This document shows, piece by piece, positions 1 through 16,654 of a DNA stretch of 64,000 nucleotides; position 1 is the first letter of the stretch, and each line of letters begins with the position of its first letter. The notes below the pieces were generated by a model, which made no database searches, was not told where the DNA came from, and saw nothing but the letters and a program-made list of their open reading frames with translations. The stretch comes from Tubulanus polymorphus (lineage: Eukaryota; Nemertea; Palaeonemertea; Tubulaniformes; Tubulanidae): the NCBI RefSeq assembly GCF_964204645.1, contig NC_134027.1, positions 18,092,485-18,156,484 of the forward strand, in the 5' to 3' direction. Made by a program: the position numbers and the translations under genes.

Positions 1-700
1 ATTTTCCCATACACAGGCTTGGCTTTAGTGTAGATGAAGGCTAGGCACTGCACATTGTGGATAAGCTGGAACTCTAAACTCTCAAAAAACGTCAACAAGA
101 AAGATCCAATAATTGAACGTTTATCTTAACTACATGTATATTAATTAACAGCTTGAAATATACATTATACATTCCGCAAGAGAATCAGAAGAAAAAAGAA
201 AGAAAAAGAAATCAGTTCAAAAGAAATCAGTTCTACATTTTATCCGAATCAAGCGTTAAAGCCACAGATTCGCTTAGCTTGGGCTTGAATTCTGGTTCCA
301 TTGCTTCGTGTTCTATTGAAATCCCTCGGAATATCGCTTAGCTTTTAAAGACTACGAATTTGGTCCCAGGAAAACCAAGTAAAGCGGGGTCTATGGAAAA
401 TCAGCTGTTGACTTATTTTTCTCTGGTGGAATCAAGTTATTACTGAAATAGCGTTCGTTTTATTTTATGTTTTAAAATTGTGTCGTTTAGTATCCTGCTA
501 CAAATTCACAGTTGAAGTTCACTCGTAGCATCTCATTGCGTGAAATATAATCACTGTTATAAAAAGTCTTTTCTCGGTATCTGTATGTCCATCTAAGCAA
601 CTTGGTCTACGATTCCTCCATTAATAGATAGTCTACAAATAAGAATGGGGTTCGCCAATTAGTTTACCACGAGATGGCGTCAGTGTTCCCTTGGTTACTA
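1..700. other. Left flank without a supported gene
   Basis: I see no coding frame with family resemblance here; the short frame at 153-341 is a low-complexity Lys/Arg stretch. The last 100 bases precede the THAP exon and could hold its promoter or the transposon terminus, but no terminal repeat was recognised. Confidence 0.5.
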
Positions 701-763
701 GTTTTACTTCCGGGTATTGCATATCGCGAGAACGGAACGCGCTTCGGCTGTTTTTGTGTCAAA

Positions 764-1933
764 ATGCCGACCTATTGTAGCGTGCCTCATTGTAAAAAAT
801 AACAAAGGAGGCCATAAATTTCTATCAGATGAAGATCTGTGTATGAAATGGCGCATAGCTATCATCAAGAGACTTGACGAAAAAACGAGAAAACTGTGGT
901 GTCCTGCGAAACACAGCGTTGTCTGTTCAGACCACTTCAAGGCGTCTGATTACAGACCTCCCGGGTTACTCGGTCAGTACACAAATTATGATTAATGTAT
1001 TTATTTACTTACATGTGGATAATATCATTTTGAAATAACACCTCATTGCTTTTAAGCACACAAGATGTAGGAGCAGTTAGAAATTTTTTACCGACCGGTG
1101 GAGTATTTCATCGGCCTCACTTGGTGAGGGAGCTATTTATTATTTTTCAATATTCCATGCATTACAGTGCTGTAAAAATGAATACACATCTATTCAAAAG
1201 ATGTAGACTGCTGTAGAAATCATTTGTATTCATGTTTGACTTTGTTTAAACAACATACGTACTGTATTATACTTTATTATTAGAATTAGATATCAGAGAT
1301 GACATTCAGGCATTGAGAATTATGAAAACTGTTTTCTATCTTTCAGAAAAAATGAAAATGTTGAAGAAAGATGCCGTTCCATCAATTTTTCCATTTAACA
1401 AAGAACAAGACGGTACACCTAGAGAAGAAAGACCACGGAAACGCAGTCGCAGATCCATTTATGTCCCTGATATTACTGACATTCAACATGAGGAAACAGT
1501 TACCACAGATTGCCCCAGTCCTGTATCTCAGGAAGATGACACAATAGGTTCATTTAGTATAGATTGTGCTGTCCAATGCTCCATTCTGAAAAAACACGAA
1601 GCAACATATTCTATCTATCATTGTTTTCAATATACTTGGGCCAGCTGCCTACCATTTACAGGAGAGATCTACACTCCTCGATCCGCCGGATAGATTTTTT
1701 TTGACAATGATGAAGTTACGCCAAGCTAAGGACGTCTATGAACTTGCATTAATGTTCAACATTTGTGAAAGTGCAGCTTCAAACATCATTAACATATGGA
1801 TTAATTTCCTTTATTTTCAATCTAAGGAAATCTATGTTTGGCCAAGCAAAGAATTGGTGGAAAAATATATGCCATTGAATTTTAAGAAAAGATTCCCGTC
1901 TACCAGAGTTGTGCTTGATGCAACGGAAATACC
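764..1933 (+). pseudogene. THAP + DDE transposase, 5' half
   Basis: This is the N-terminal half of an ISL2EU-type transposase. A THAP zinc finger opens at the ATG at 764: MPxxC, a second Cys five residues on, a Trp, then C-x2-H and F around 900-940. One extra A in the A-run near 794-800 shifts the frame. The domain continues after a probable intron (donor near 962, acceptor TTTCAG ending about 1346) with the AVPSIFPF motif that closes THAP domains. A basic linker follows, then after another frame change the helix-turn-helix region (MKLRQAKD, WPSKE) and the first catalytic Asp in DATEIP at about 1918-1933. The reading frame is then cut by the LINE and resumes at 6123. The THAP finger should bind transposon ends and the DDE domain should cut DNA in the nucleus. 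Confidence 0.75.
1928..1933 (+). repeat. Target-site duplication of the LINE, left copy
   Basis: AATACC occurs at 1928-1933 and again at 6123-6128. Removing everything between the copies brings the transposase codons back into register, which makes this the insertion site. Confidence 0.65.
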
Positions 1934-2341
1934 ACTACGGTCTACGGACCGTCGTTACCTAGTGTCACACAAGATCAGAACTGCGCCGAGATTGTGATGG
2001 ACAAGGTGATTAAAATTCTAAAGAAACCGAAAAGTGAGAAAGTAACCATAGGTTACATTGAAGTGGCGCATCGACTTCGACAGAACACGACCTCTAACAA
2101 AACACCAGGAATTATAGTGAGGTTTAAAGATAGATCAGTCCGTGATAGAGTACTGTCTTACAGGAAAAGCCTTAAAGGCACCGGATTTGTAATTCAGGAG
2201 GATCTCGCAGCAGAAATTTCAAGATTACGTATAGATGCTTCTAAAAGCGGACTTTATGACTCTGTTTTCGTATCGCATGGAAATGTTATTGGAGTAAAAG
2301 ACGGCAAGAAAACTAGAGTAGACCTTTTTGACTTTACTTAG
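1934..2341 (+). pseudogene. LINE ORF1 C-terminal fragment (FP25K-like)
   Basis: The frame is open from the insertion junction to the stop at 2341, giving a protein with AHRL, IIVRFKDRSVRDRVL and KGTGFVIQEDL. These recall the C-terminal domain of baculovirus FP25K-like ORF1 proteins of several LINE clades, which bind nucleic acid in the RNP. No native start is present because the element is 5'-truncated. The ORF-caller start at 1994 is a GTG in the middle of the frame and is not meaningful. ORF2 begins about 420 bases downstream. Confidence 0.65.
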
Positions 2342-2759
2342 AACATTAATTTAGACATCATTGTGTATTGACACTACAGTAATCTGATTTCTCAAGGATC
2401 GTCATGTACTCTTTTGTATCTGTCCTCAATGGTCTTATGACCTTCTGTAATCCTACACGATTTTTTTAAAAATCCTTTTATGGCATGATAACTCTTGTGT
2501 CACCTATCAATATAGTATCATCCATGCTAAAATGATTAATTAGTTAATTAGATCTTCCAGTTAGTAGTACAGCTACGGCTACTATAGGTTGATATACATA
2601 TCAACTTATCATTTCCACTTATTACCAAACTCTGGTGGCACGCGTCTTACTGTGTACATCAATACCTTTTAATTTTCTTTTCGTAATTTTTGGGTGTATG
2701 CTTATATCTTTTTTCTTTTTTTTGGTAATTTAATAATCTAATAATTTATATATTTTCGT

Positions 2760-3989
2760 ATGTGCCTCGGCAGTGTAGATTTTTCAAAACGGCTTGAACA
2801 GCATTCAAATAGAAAAGATTTATTCTTAGATTCAATCATCGACGATGATCAAGTACTAGACAGTGATCGATGCCCATATACTGAAATTAGGGAATTAAAC
2901 CAACTATGCAGTTCGACTATAAATAAGGAAAATCTTAATATATTGCAACTCAATATTCACAGCTTACATGCAAAGTTAGATCAACTCAAAATTATGATAA
3001 AAACTTTTAAGCAACAGGATATTATAATAGATGTAATCATGATCTGTGAAACATTTTTAACAGATAGAAAAGTTGCTTTGTGCAAAATTCCTGGCTACAA
3101 TTTTGTCGAAAAGCACAGGTTGACCATGGCACAAGGTGGTGTAGCTATTTATATAAGAGACAACATACCGTTTTACCCAAGAACCGATTTAGATATTTTT
3201 ATAGAAGGGAAAATTGAATCTTGTTTCATTGAAATTAATACTAAAAAAAAAATAATTATTGGAGAAATCTATAGAGTGCCTAATAGTGATGAAAAATTAT
3301 TCCTACAAAAATATGAAGAACTAGTGAGTAAAATTGAGCAGGAAAAATGTGAGGTAGTTTTAGGAATGGATCAAAACTTAGATTTCATAAAGGTTAATAT
3401 TCATAAGAATACCTCTAAATTTTTAGATATTAATTTATCTAACAATTTATGTCCAACTATGTTACGTCCAACGCGGATTACACAGTCCACTGCCAACCTT
3501 ATTGACAACATATACTTGTCACCTAAATTGCATTCAACTCATACGAGTGCCATTTTAATATCAGACATATCTGATCATTTGCCGTGTTTTGTATCTACTA
3601 AATTCAAAGGTAGAATTACAAATGAATATACTACACGCAACTTCAATACTGAAAATATAAACTTAATTAACAATCACCTCTCAAATATAGATTGGTCCTC
3701 ACTAGATAATTTCGACACTAATAATTATTATAATGCAATGAGTTCTAAAATATCAGATGTAATTAATAAAATCTCTCCTGAAATAAAGGTCAAAAGGAAA
3801 ACTAAAATCACGGAACCTTGGATGACTGATTTACTTTTAAAAGCATCAATGAAATGTAATAAGCTGTTTAAAAAGGTTATGAACCTAGACCGATCTGATC
3901 AACGCTATAAAACCTACATAACATATAGAAATCAACTAAATTATATAAGGAGAAGACAAAAGATAAATTACTACAAACAGAAAATTTAA
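2760..3989 (+). pseudogene. LINE ORF2, endonuclease domain
   Basis: This is the N-terminal part of ORF2. It carries the apurinic-like endonuclease that nicks target DNA to prime reverse transcription. Visible motifs are LNIHSLHAK, the Glu in MICETFL, GGVAIYIR, GEIYRVP, the D-x-N of GMDQNLD and the closing ISDHLPCF. A region linking to the RT follows (EPWMTDLL). The frame ends at TAA 3987-3989, but the same frame stays open from 3990 through the RT, so this stop is a single nonsense change. The ATG at 2760 is the first Met in frame; the true start could be nearby. Confidence 0.8.
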
Positions 3990-5435
3990 TCGATTGGAAC
4001 AAATAGTCGGAAAATTTGGAAACTAATTAAAAATCTGATTGGTAAGACAAATGATAAGACATCTATTACAACAAACTTCATTATAAATGGTAAAGCAACC
4101 GAGGATAACTTCGAAATATGTCACGAATTTAATAACTTTTTTTCATCAATAGGTAAACGATATGCTGAACAAATCCCTGTATCAAACAAAACATTTAAGG
4201 ACCTTTTGCCGAAGAAAAATGAAAGCGTGATGTTCATTAACCCAACAAACAGTGAAGAAATATTTAAAGTTATTAATAGCCTATCACCAAAACGAAGTAC
4301 AGGTCCGGACATTCTTAATAATAAATTGTTGAAACTAATTGCTCCATCTATAATTAAACCCCTTACCATACTTTGTAACGAATCGCTTAGTGAAGGCATT
4401 TTTCCTGAAAAAATGAAAATTGCTAAGGTTATACCGCTTCATAAATCCGGCAACAAGCAAATCTTAAATAATTACCGCCCCATATCATTATTACCAGTTC
4501 TTTCTAAGATCTTAGAAAAACTTATACACAAACGACTCTATAATTTCTTATGTACACATAAAATTCTGAATCTTAGTCAATATGGTTTTAGACCAAATCA
4601 TAACACCACCTATGCAATCGGAGACTTTGTTGGCAATTTAATAACTAATATAGAAAAAAAGAAATACTCCTTAGGTATATGTCTTGATTTATCTAAGGCC
4701 TTCGATTCGTTAAATATTAATACCCTTTTGTATAAATTAAACCACTATGGCATAAAAGGACATGCATATAACTGGTTAAGTAGCTACCTTAGTAACCGTA
4801 AAATGTATGTTAGTTATAATAATACGAACTCTAACTTCAAAGAAATTAAATATGGTGTACCTCAAGGTTCGGTCCTTGGCCCGTTATTTTTTCTTGTCTA
4901 TGTTAATGACCTAAGTCTCAATCTTAAACACTCCAAAGCTATATCGTTTGCTGATGACACTAATCTACTTACGTCTGACCAAAATATAACTCAACTCTTA
5001 GAAAATGCTGCAAGTGACTTAAAACTTCTTGTGACTTGGTTTCATGCCAACCAGTTGACGCTCAATTTAGAAAAAACCAAATGTATATCATTCAAGCCTC
5101 AAAGACATCAGGTTGATATTGATAATGTAGTTATACAGATTGCTAACAATAAACTGAAACTTTCAACAGATTGCAAATTTTTAGGACTTAACATTGATAC
5201 AAACCTGCACTGGGATTTACATGTCACACAACTAATAAATAAAATGAATAAAAGTGTATTTTTGCTTAAGAGTGTTAAAACAATTTTTCCAAGTTCACTG
5301 AAAAAAATGATTTATTACTCATATATACACAGTCATTTAAATTATATCTTTAATAGTTTGGGGCCCACTCTTATCTGCAAAACAAGTAAAGGATATATTC
5401 TTAATACAGAAAAAAGCAGTACGATTAATCGCTAA
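3990..5435 (+). pseudogene. LINE ORF2, reverse transcriptase domain
   Basis: In the same frame as the endonuclease, this contains the RT blocks in order: GPDILNNKLL, YRPISLLPVLSKILEKL, QYGFRPNHNT, the first catalytic Asp in LDLSKAFDSL, YGVPQGSVLGPLFF and the catalytic FADDT pair. The enzyme copies LINE RNA at the nicked target. The frame is lost by a one-base shift near 5360-5380, after which the natural C-terminus continues in another frame (next entry). RT catalytic residues are intact; only the upstream stop and this shift break the protein. Confidence 0.85.
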
Positions 5436-5808
5436 TGCTCCATATAATTCCCCTACTGGGCCGTTATTCAAAAGATTCAAAATTCTAAAAATGCAAGATC
5501 TTATTAAGTTAGAATTGTTAAAATTTGGTTTCCTACATTATCATATAAAACTTCCATTACTTATTTATAATCAGTTCAACACTAATTCTCAATTTCATTA
5601 CTACAACACTAGAAACAGAAATAAAGCTGCAGTTAACTTTCATACAACTAAAATTTTCCACGAATCCTTTTTAGCCAAAGTTCCTATACTTTGGCAAAAT
5701 TCAATTGATCATCTTTGTAAAGCTCCAAGCATTGGATCCCTAGTTGCTAGATTCAAAAAACAACGTTCGAGAACTATTGACTTCCACACTTTTAAACTAA
5801 TTTATTGA
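5380..5808 (+). pseudogene. LINE ORF2 C-terminal tail
   Basis: After the shift the expected LINE tail reads on with an IQKKAVRLI motif and a conserved YYNTRNRN segment, and ends at TGA 5806-5808. Such tails are typical of jockey/CR1-type ORF2 proteins. A 3' untranslated region and microsatellite follow. Confidence 0.7.
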
Positions 5809-5876
5809 TAATGAATTGCTGTTATAGTTATCATCATTGTTAGTATTATCATGACCATGTGTGCCGTTTGTTTGTT

Positions 5877-5895
5877 ATAATTATTATTATTATCA

Positions 5896-5932
<37 letters not shown>

Positions 5933-5942
5933 CATTATTATC
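5877..5942 (+). repeat. (ATT)n microsatellite in the LINE 3' UTR
   Basis: Near-perfect ATT repeats with occasional ATC lie between the ORF2 stop and the ATTC tail. Confidence 0.85.
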
Positions 5943-6122
5943 TTCATATGTATCTATCACTTAGTTTATTTTTTTTCTCAGGGCAATCCCCCTATCAGGC
6001 TCAGCCCCTAGGGCTTGGGGTTGTCCTTCTTATATATGTCTATTTATCTATGCAATCATATCCAAAGAAACTATGTTTATAATCTTGTACATATTATAAG
6101 TAAATAAATCATTCATTCATTC

Positions 6123-6633
6123 AATACCCACAGATAAACCAAGTAATGTAGTGGCTCAATCTGCCACATTTTCCACCTACAAAAACAAAAACACTCTGAA
6201 ATCAATGATAGGAATATCTCCACGTTGAGTTGTTTCCTACGTTAGCGAATGCTATGCTGTCTCAACTAGTGATCGTCAGATTTTGGAGCGTTCTCCACTT
6301 GTATCAAAATATTCTAAAATGTTTGATGTTGGTGATAGTTTCATGGCTGATCGAGGCCTCAATTGTCAAGATCTGTTCGCGCCGATTGATGTTCGTTGTA
6401 ATATCCCGACTTTTTTACAGGGTAAAAGCCAGTTAAATCCTGAAGAAGTCATCCGTGATCGTAGAATTGCTTCAAAACGCATACACGTCGAGAGAATTAT
6501 TGGGTTGGCCAAAACGTATAAAATTTTGCAAGAAGCTCTTTTCCATTCAAGAGTATTACTTGGTTCAAGGATTCTGTACATCTGTTTCATGTTTTGTAAT
6601 TTTAAACGATCTATTGTTGGAAAATTAGCATAA
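6123..6633 (+). pseudogene. THAP + DDE transposase, 3' half
   Basis: The frame resumes directly after the LINE with residues that fit the point of interruption, then STYKNKNTLK, a TGA stop at 6226-6228 where the family normally reads through, and TSDRQILERSPL. The segment from 6283 on is intact: FMADRG with the second catalytic Asp, DLFAP, and RDRRIASKRIHVERIIGLAK with the third acidic residue, ending LCNF-like (FCNFKRSIVGK). These are standard landmarks of DDE_Tnp_4-type transposases. Together with 764-1933 it makes a full-length but inactivated protein. A YqaJ-like gene ends 66 bases downstream on the opposite strand. Confidence 0.75.
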
Positions 6634-6698
6634 ATGATGAAAAGATATTAGGAATAAAATTGCAGCTTTATTCACATTAAACAACATGTTTTAAAATT

Positions 6699-7322
6699 TT
6701 AAGCGGAGGTCAGAGTTTTGGAAATATGCTTTACAAGGTGTTCATTGAAAAATTCTGTGAGCTTCGAAATGAGGATAGTTTCGCAGAACACTTGATCATA
6801 CTTTACTTGTTGAACAAACAAGTCTTTAAATATATACACGACGAAATAACAAATTTGCCTCCTAGATAGGTGCATCTGACCTTGAACCTGAGTATAATAG
6901 TTGTGGTTCTTTTTGGGTTGCAAGGTTCCATCAACAATTTCAAGAAATGTGAAGTTACTATCAACAACATTGATTTTTTCTGCATCACGGCCATTGAATG
7001 GGCATTTCACCTCGACTATGTGCTGAGAATCAATAACGCCGTCAGGTGTTGCACCAAGAAAAGGTAGATCAGGCCTGATAAAAATACCACATGGTAAAAC
7101 TTTCAAATTAAACTTAGATTCGAAAGCTTTGATCTCTACATTTTGAAACTGGCGTTCATGAATCGTACCCACTGTATCGAAATTAGATAGAGATGTCAAA
7201 CTAACACAGAGCTTCTCTGTATCACGCCTTTCTGTCATTTCTGATTCATACTTACGCGGGCTCGACTGTATATTTCTTGTTTTGTTGTAAGTCAGTTTTC
7301 CTAGGCATTCAAGAATGAGCAA
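6699..7322 (-). CDS. YqaJ-like exonuclease of the ISL2EU element
   Basis: A 207-residue open frame with the core of the YqaJ/lambda-exonuclease-type nuclease fold: THERQ-like helix (GTIHERQFQNVEIKAFE), GATPDGVI with the metal-binding Asp near residue 115, VEVKCPF with the E-x-K pair near 127, and YYTQVQGQM. The family digests or trims DNA ends; its role in ISL2EU transposition is unproven. The ATG at 7322 is only the first Met in frame, and an upstream exon is possible since ISL2EU nucleases are usually longer. It converges tail-to-tail with the transposase. No stop breaks this segment, unlike the transposase. Confidence 0.7.
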   Translation of the reverse strand: MLILECLGKLTYNKTRNIQSSPRKYESEMTERRDTEKLCVSLTSLSNFDTVGTIHERQFQNVEIKAFESKFNLKVLPCGIFIRPDLPFLGATPDGVIDSQHIVEVKCPFNGRDAEKINVVDSNFTFLEIVDGTLQPKKNHNYYTQVQGQMHLSRRQICYFVVYIFKDLFVQQVKYDQVFCETILISKLTEFFNEHLVKHISKTLTSA

Positions 7323-8133
7323 GTGCTATGCTAGAAACGCAACCAAGCAACTGGTACAGGGGCGCGTCTGGGATAATCAAGAAGAGGTCTGTGGATATGG
7401 GCGATATGTTTGATATCGGTTCTTTTACAGTGAGTCATGTGAATACTGAAGCGAATTCAGGGATGCCTAGGGTTCATCGAGGGCCAAAATGGTTTATACC
7501 TAATGAAACTGTGTACATATACATGCAGCAACAAAACCACTAAATTGAATGTTATTTATTTGTCACTAATAAAATAAAAAATTAATTTTGTTTAAAAATA
7601 TAAATAAGAAATTGGCCTGTGATCATCAATAGTAAAGTAAATTGAATGTATCGTCCGACTGTAATACGACTTTAATACTAATCACTCAGAGACCATGCTG
7701 AAAAAGTAAGAAATGTTGATAAATTTCTTTCATGAATACAATCGAGAATTAAGTGAGAATGGGGCTACAACTTACATCGTTTTGGGTTTAAATGATATGC
7801 AGCGCACGTAAATAAAACTGTCACAAAAAGACATTCTGGTAACATAGTTAACAATGACCACCATAGCAAGCATATTACATCATCCTGTAAAAAGACATAA
7901 GACCTAGAAGATACTGTCTTGTAAAGGCAAGCCGGGTTAAATCAACGAAAGAGCTAGATCAAATAAATTAGAATTAAAATTAGAACTCCGGGAGCTCTGA
8001 AATTCAACATCATCAAGCCAAAGGCGACGGTCGACAACAGTTCACGGGCTGAGGCTTAAACGCGAACTCCGAAATTACCATGCGTTAGTTCCCATTGCAT
8101 GTACCTAGGGTCAATAGCTAAATTTTGTCATTT
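7323..8133. other. Stretch without a recognisable gene
   Basis: A 71-codon plus-strand frame (7328-7543) abuts the YqaJ gene and is not obviously low complexity, but I recognise nothing in it. The rest is AT-rich sequence with stops in all frames; the right end of the ISL2EU element probably lies here. Confidence 0.4.
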
Positions 8134-9501
8134 TTAACCCACATGGGACTTATGTCCCAGCGGGCTATTGCGTTCACTTTTCGTCCGTCGTCCGTCGGTA
8201 CGTTCGTTCGTATATGGAATCAAGTTATTTTGGAAAGTTTTGAAGACGCTGCAAGGTAATGTCAAATTGATATTTGGTTTATACCCTAGACACATCTTCA
8301 GCCCAAAAATCGGCTCGCTCAGATTCAAGATGGCCGACTGGCAGCCATTTTTGTTCGCCAAAAGCACTTTTTACACATTTTTGAAGTTTTCAAGGGAAAT
8401 CTTGAAGATGCTTTCATCAATATCTTGACCGTTCATATATATTTGTATTCCCCAAGGGCCCATCAGCATGAGAAGAATTGGGGCGATCGGACTCAACATG
8501 GCCGACCTGTGACCTTTCCTGTACCCAAAAATGTCAATTTTGGCCTGAACCTCCTGTAGCTTCCTAATGGTTTGGCATTTTTCATCGCAATTTGTGGTGG
8601 GTATTCTATGAAAAGGAATCTCTAATGTATGTGACAGGTATTTTCGATCAGCCAATTATCACGCAATTGGCGGCCATCTTAGTGTCATCAGATGGAAAAG
8701 GATTTTTGAGGAAAATAACAGCAAGTTTAAACTTATAGCCTTCGTGTTCCATCATTATTAGCACATTCATAGGATCTCCTCATATGGAATATATTGGGAT
8801 ATACTAATATAAACTAATACAAAATAATATATTTGTTTACTTATAATGGTACCTATGTATATTTTGTAACTACAATAAATTGCACACTTGTAGCTCATGG
8901 CATTTTCTACGATTTTGGTGAGTTTCAATATCAATGGTTTTGTATATGGTCACCAGGGGGCGTTGAAATGTACAATAAATTAGTTTTTCCATACTGTTAT
9001 CTATGCACATTTTGTAACCACGATCAATTGCAAAGTAGTAGCTCTTGACATATCTTATGACTGTTATGTGGTGAGTTTTAAGGCATTGGGTTTTGTATAT
9101 GGTTACCAGGGGGCGTTGAATAGTACAATAACTTAGTATTTCCATATTATTTTGGTACCTTGGCATATCTTGTTACCACAATCGATGGCAAAGTTCTAGC
9201 TCATAACATGTTCTATGATTGTAGTAAGTTTCAAGGTATTTGCTATTTGCATATGGTCACGAGGGGGCGTTGAATAGTAGGATAACTTAGCATTTCCATA
9301 TAATATTGGTACCTATGCATATTTTTTAACCACAATCTATAACAGAGTTGTGGCTATTGACATATTCTATCATTGTGGTGAGTTCCGAGGTCATTGGGTT
9401 TTGTATATGATCACCACGGGACGTTGAATACTGTAACTGTTAGATTGTTGAGCGTTTGAAACCACTTCCCAAGTGGGCATAGTATCCCTGGACCCCTAGT
9501 T
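8134..9501 (-). mobile_element. Non-autonomous Helitron-like element, copy 1
   Basis: This 1.37 kb repeat has no coding capacity and matches, inverted, the two arms of the element at 22594-28524. Read on the minus strand it ends in a hairpin (TGGGAC, ATAA loop, GTCCCA) then TGTGGGTTAA, close to the hairpin plus CTRR terminus of Helitrons. Next to it is a CGTCCGTCGTCCGT-rich patch. The body holds a tandem array at 8810-9430. The opposite terminus is AACTAGGGGTCC-like. The assignment rests on this end structure and copy comparison. Confidence 0.55.
8810..9430. repeat. Four tandem units of about 154 bp
   Basis: The landmark GGGGGCGTTGAA recurs at 8956, 9109 and 9263 and, with changes, at about 9416. 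The spacing is 153-154 bp. Each unit also carries a GGTACCTATGCATATTTTGT-like segment. Related units lie at 22670-23060. Confidence 0.8.
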
Positions 9502-10583
9502 AAATTTCAAACCCGCCCCTTCAAACCCGTCATCTTCAAGGTCCGCATGTCAATAGAAAAACGTTTTAGTGCCTCGTTCTACCGCTAGGTGGCGCACTTG
9601 GGCCATTCTTTACACTGCACAACTCGACCACTATACTAACACAAGTTTCCAGGCCCGTGCCGAACTGGGGATCGGGTAGCGAACAAACCCCCCTAAAATT
9701 TCAGTGCTCTCCAAAGTCAGGGTCACAAAATTTGGATCACATTTTCATGTTTTTTTTTCGGAAAATGAAAAGCAATACGCTCTCAAATTATTTGCTCAGA
9801 AACGCGGGCACTTCACATTTTAGATGTGTTTTTTTTCAAAAGGAAAGTGCCCCTTTTCTCGAAATAGAACAGTTCTATTGTTCTACCCTTTTTCGATACT
9901 CGAAAAAAGACTGCTTTAGAAATAGGTAAAAATTCTATGTCAAGTGTCTACCGAAAATGTTTGAATACTGATCTCTTGCTCAACTTTAATGCTATGTGTC
10001 CATTTAAGTGGAAAATAGTATGCTATTTTGATCTTACAATATCTGTAATAGTTGGCAAGTTTCGCCGAAGAATTTGATGGTCTCCGCGTTATGTTTTGCC
10101 GTAACGGTTACCTAGGCATGCTGTTTGAGAATTGTGTCAAAAGTTTTTTGATTCTAGATTTACACCGAGCAATAAACAGATAGAATTTGATGAAGTTTAT
10201 CAATTCAAGCTACGAGAAAAAGAGCATCGGACAAGCAAATCTGCTATAGGACAACACTGTCTGTTCCACTTTTACTCGGGACTTCAATAAAAGAAGATTT
10301 TCGAAAAAACCTACTCTGACTTTGACTATAAAATCCGAGCGGCGTTGTCAAATGAGAAAAGCCAACTTGAAACTTTGCAATTTTTCAAAATGGATGCTCA
10401 TTCATCTTAAATGTCTTCCGTTAACCATGCCTGTATTCTGGTTGTTGCCATGTTATAATACGTAATCGTCTGCTAATTCTAAGCACCACTTTCGATCTGT
10501 TTCCATAATTTGTGAATTGTCTTGAGAAAAGGTTTAGGTTAACCCAAAAACGTTCGACTTAATGATTTCAACTTATACATGAA
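9502..10583. other. Non-coding stretch
   Basis: No gene is supported. The plus-strand frame at 9657-9929 has no family resemblance. Confidence 0.4.
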
Positions 10584-11104
10584 CTAGAGGACCAAAGGTG
10601 CTGTGTTCTCGAGGTACAGGTCTTTTTTATAATATCAATGAAAATATATTACATTGTTCATTCTACAACTTTTTAATTATGTAGATCTGTTCGCTTTAAC
10701 AACTGCCCTGGGCACTACGCCGGACAGTGGTAGGCAGGAATAAATACGTCAGATCGATTTGTTTTACCTTAAACATTAGAGTGAAAAATGGCCGGTTATA
10801 GTTCAGAAAGATCGACAGACCAATGTCTATCACTTTCAAAGACTTTTTAATAACTAGAGGACCAAAGGTCCTGTTCTCTCGAGGTACAGTTTTTTTAAAT
10901 AATATCGATGAAAACATATTACATTGTTCATTCTACTATTCTTTATGTTATGCAGATTTGTTTGCTTTTGCAACTGCCCTGGGCACTACGGTGAGACTTG
11001 ACGCCAGTGGTTGGCAGGAACAAATACGTCAGATCGATTTATGCTTTAAGCTTTAGAGTGAACTATGGCCGGTTATATGACCACTTTCAAAGACTTTTTA
11101 ATAA
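10584..11104. repeat. Direct duplication, two units of about 250-270 bp
   Basis: The block starting CTAGAGGACCAAAGG at 10584 recurs at 10854. It continues through GAAAAYATATTACATTGTTC, CAACTGCCCTGGGCACTACG, AATACGTCAGATCGATTT and ATGGCCGGTTATA to ACTTTCAAAGACTTTTTAAT. The units differ by scattered substitutions and small indels. The two frames seen here (10696-10917 minus, 10823-11056 plus) are read-through of the repeat. Confidence 0.8.
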
Positions 11105-16430
<5,326 letters not shown>

Positions 16431-16434
16431 GGGG

Positions 16435-16610
16435 CTCTCTTTAAGAAAATGTATGTATATACAAGAGCATCCTCCCCCGGCAGGGATTCGAACCGGATGG
16501 CATCGAGATTGCCACGGCACGAAACCCTGCCATAATCGACCGTGTGCGCAGATACATGCGCAGTTCAGATGATGTGATTTTTAGCCAATCAGAAATCCCA
16601 TTTTATTTTA
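16435..16610 (-). repeat. tRNA-derived SINE-like repeat, minus copy
   Basis: On the minus strand TTCGTGCCGTGGC is followed by CGATGCCATCCGGTTCGAATCC, a Pol III B-box. It is preceded by CTGATTGGCT and CTGCGCATGTATCTGCGCAC. The same order occurs on the plus strand at 16655-16840, so this is a repeat pair rather than a tRNA gene. Confidence 0.55.
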
Positions 16611-16654
16611 GCCCGGGTTTTCCCATTTATAGTTCTTCCTTGAAATTTGCCTCA

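Larger units (their letters stand above)
1934..6122 (+). mobile_element. 5'-truncated non-LTR retrotransposon (CR1/L2/Jockey group)
   Basis: The LINE is inserted in the ISL2EU transposase. It begins inside ORF1, carries ORF2 with endonuclease and reverse transcriptase, then an (ATT)n tract and an ATTC-repeat tail that ends exactly at the duplicated AATACC. Short tandem repeats as a 3' end, rather than poly(A), fit CR1/L2-like clades. Only two ORF2 lesions are visible, so it is probably younger than its host transposon. The clade was judged from motifs, not from a tree. Confidence 0.8.
700..7322. mobile_element. ISL2EU-type DNA transposon, split by a nested LINE
   Basis: A THAP-domain DDE transposase on the plus strand (764-1933 and 6123-6633) converges on a YqaJ-like nuclease on the minus strand (6699-7322). 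A transposase together with a YqaJ nuclease is characteristic of ISL2EU (IS4EU) elements as I know them. The LINE at 1934-6122 interrupts the transposase. Outer limits are approximate because terminal repeats were not found. The copy is dead: it has frameshifts, a premature stop and the insertion. Confidence 0.75.

Noticed and set aside
8134-8655. ORFs on both strands of the Helitron-like repeat
   Set aside because: They are not conserved as frames between the two copies of the repeat.
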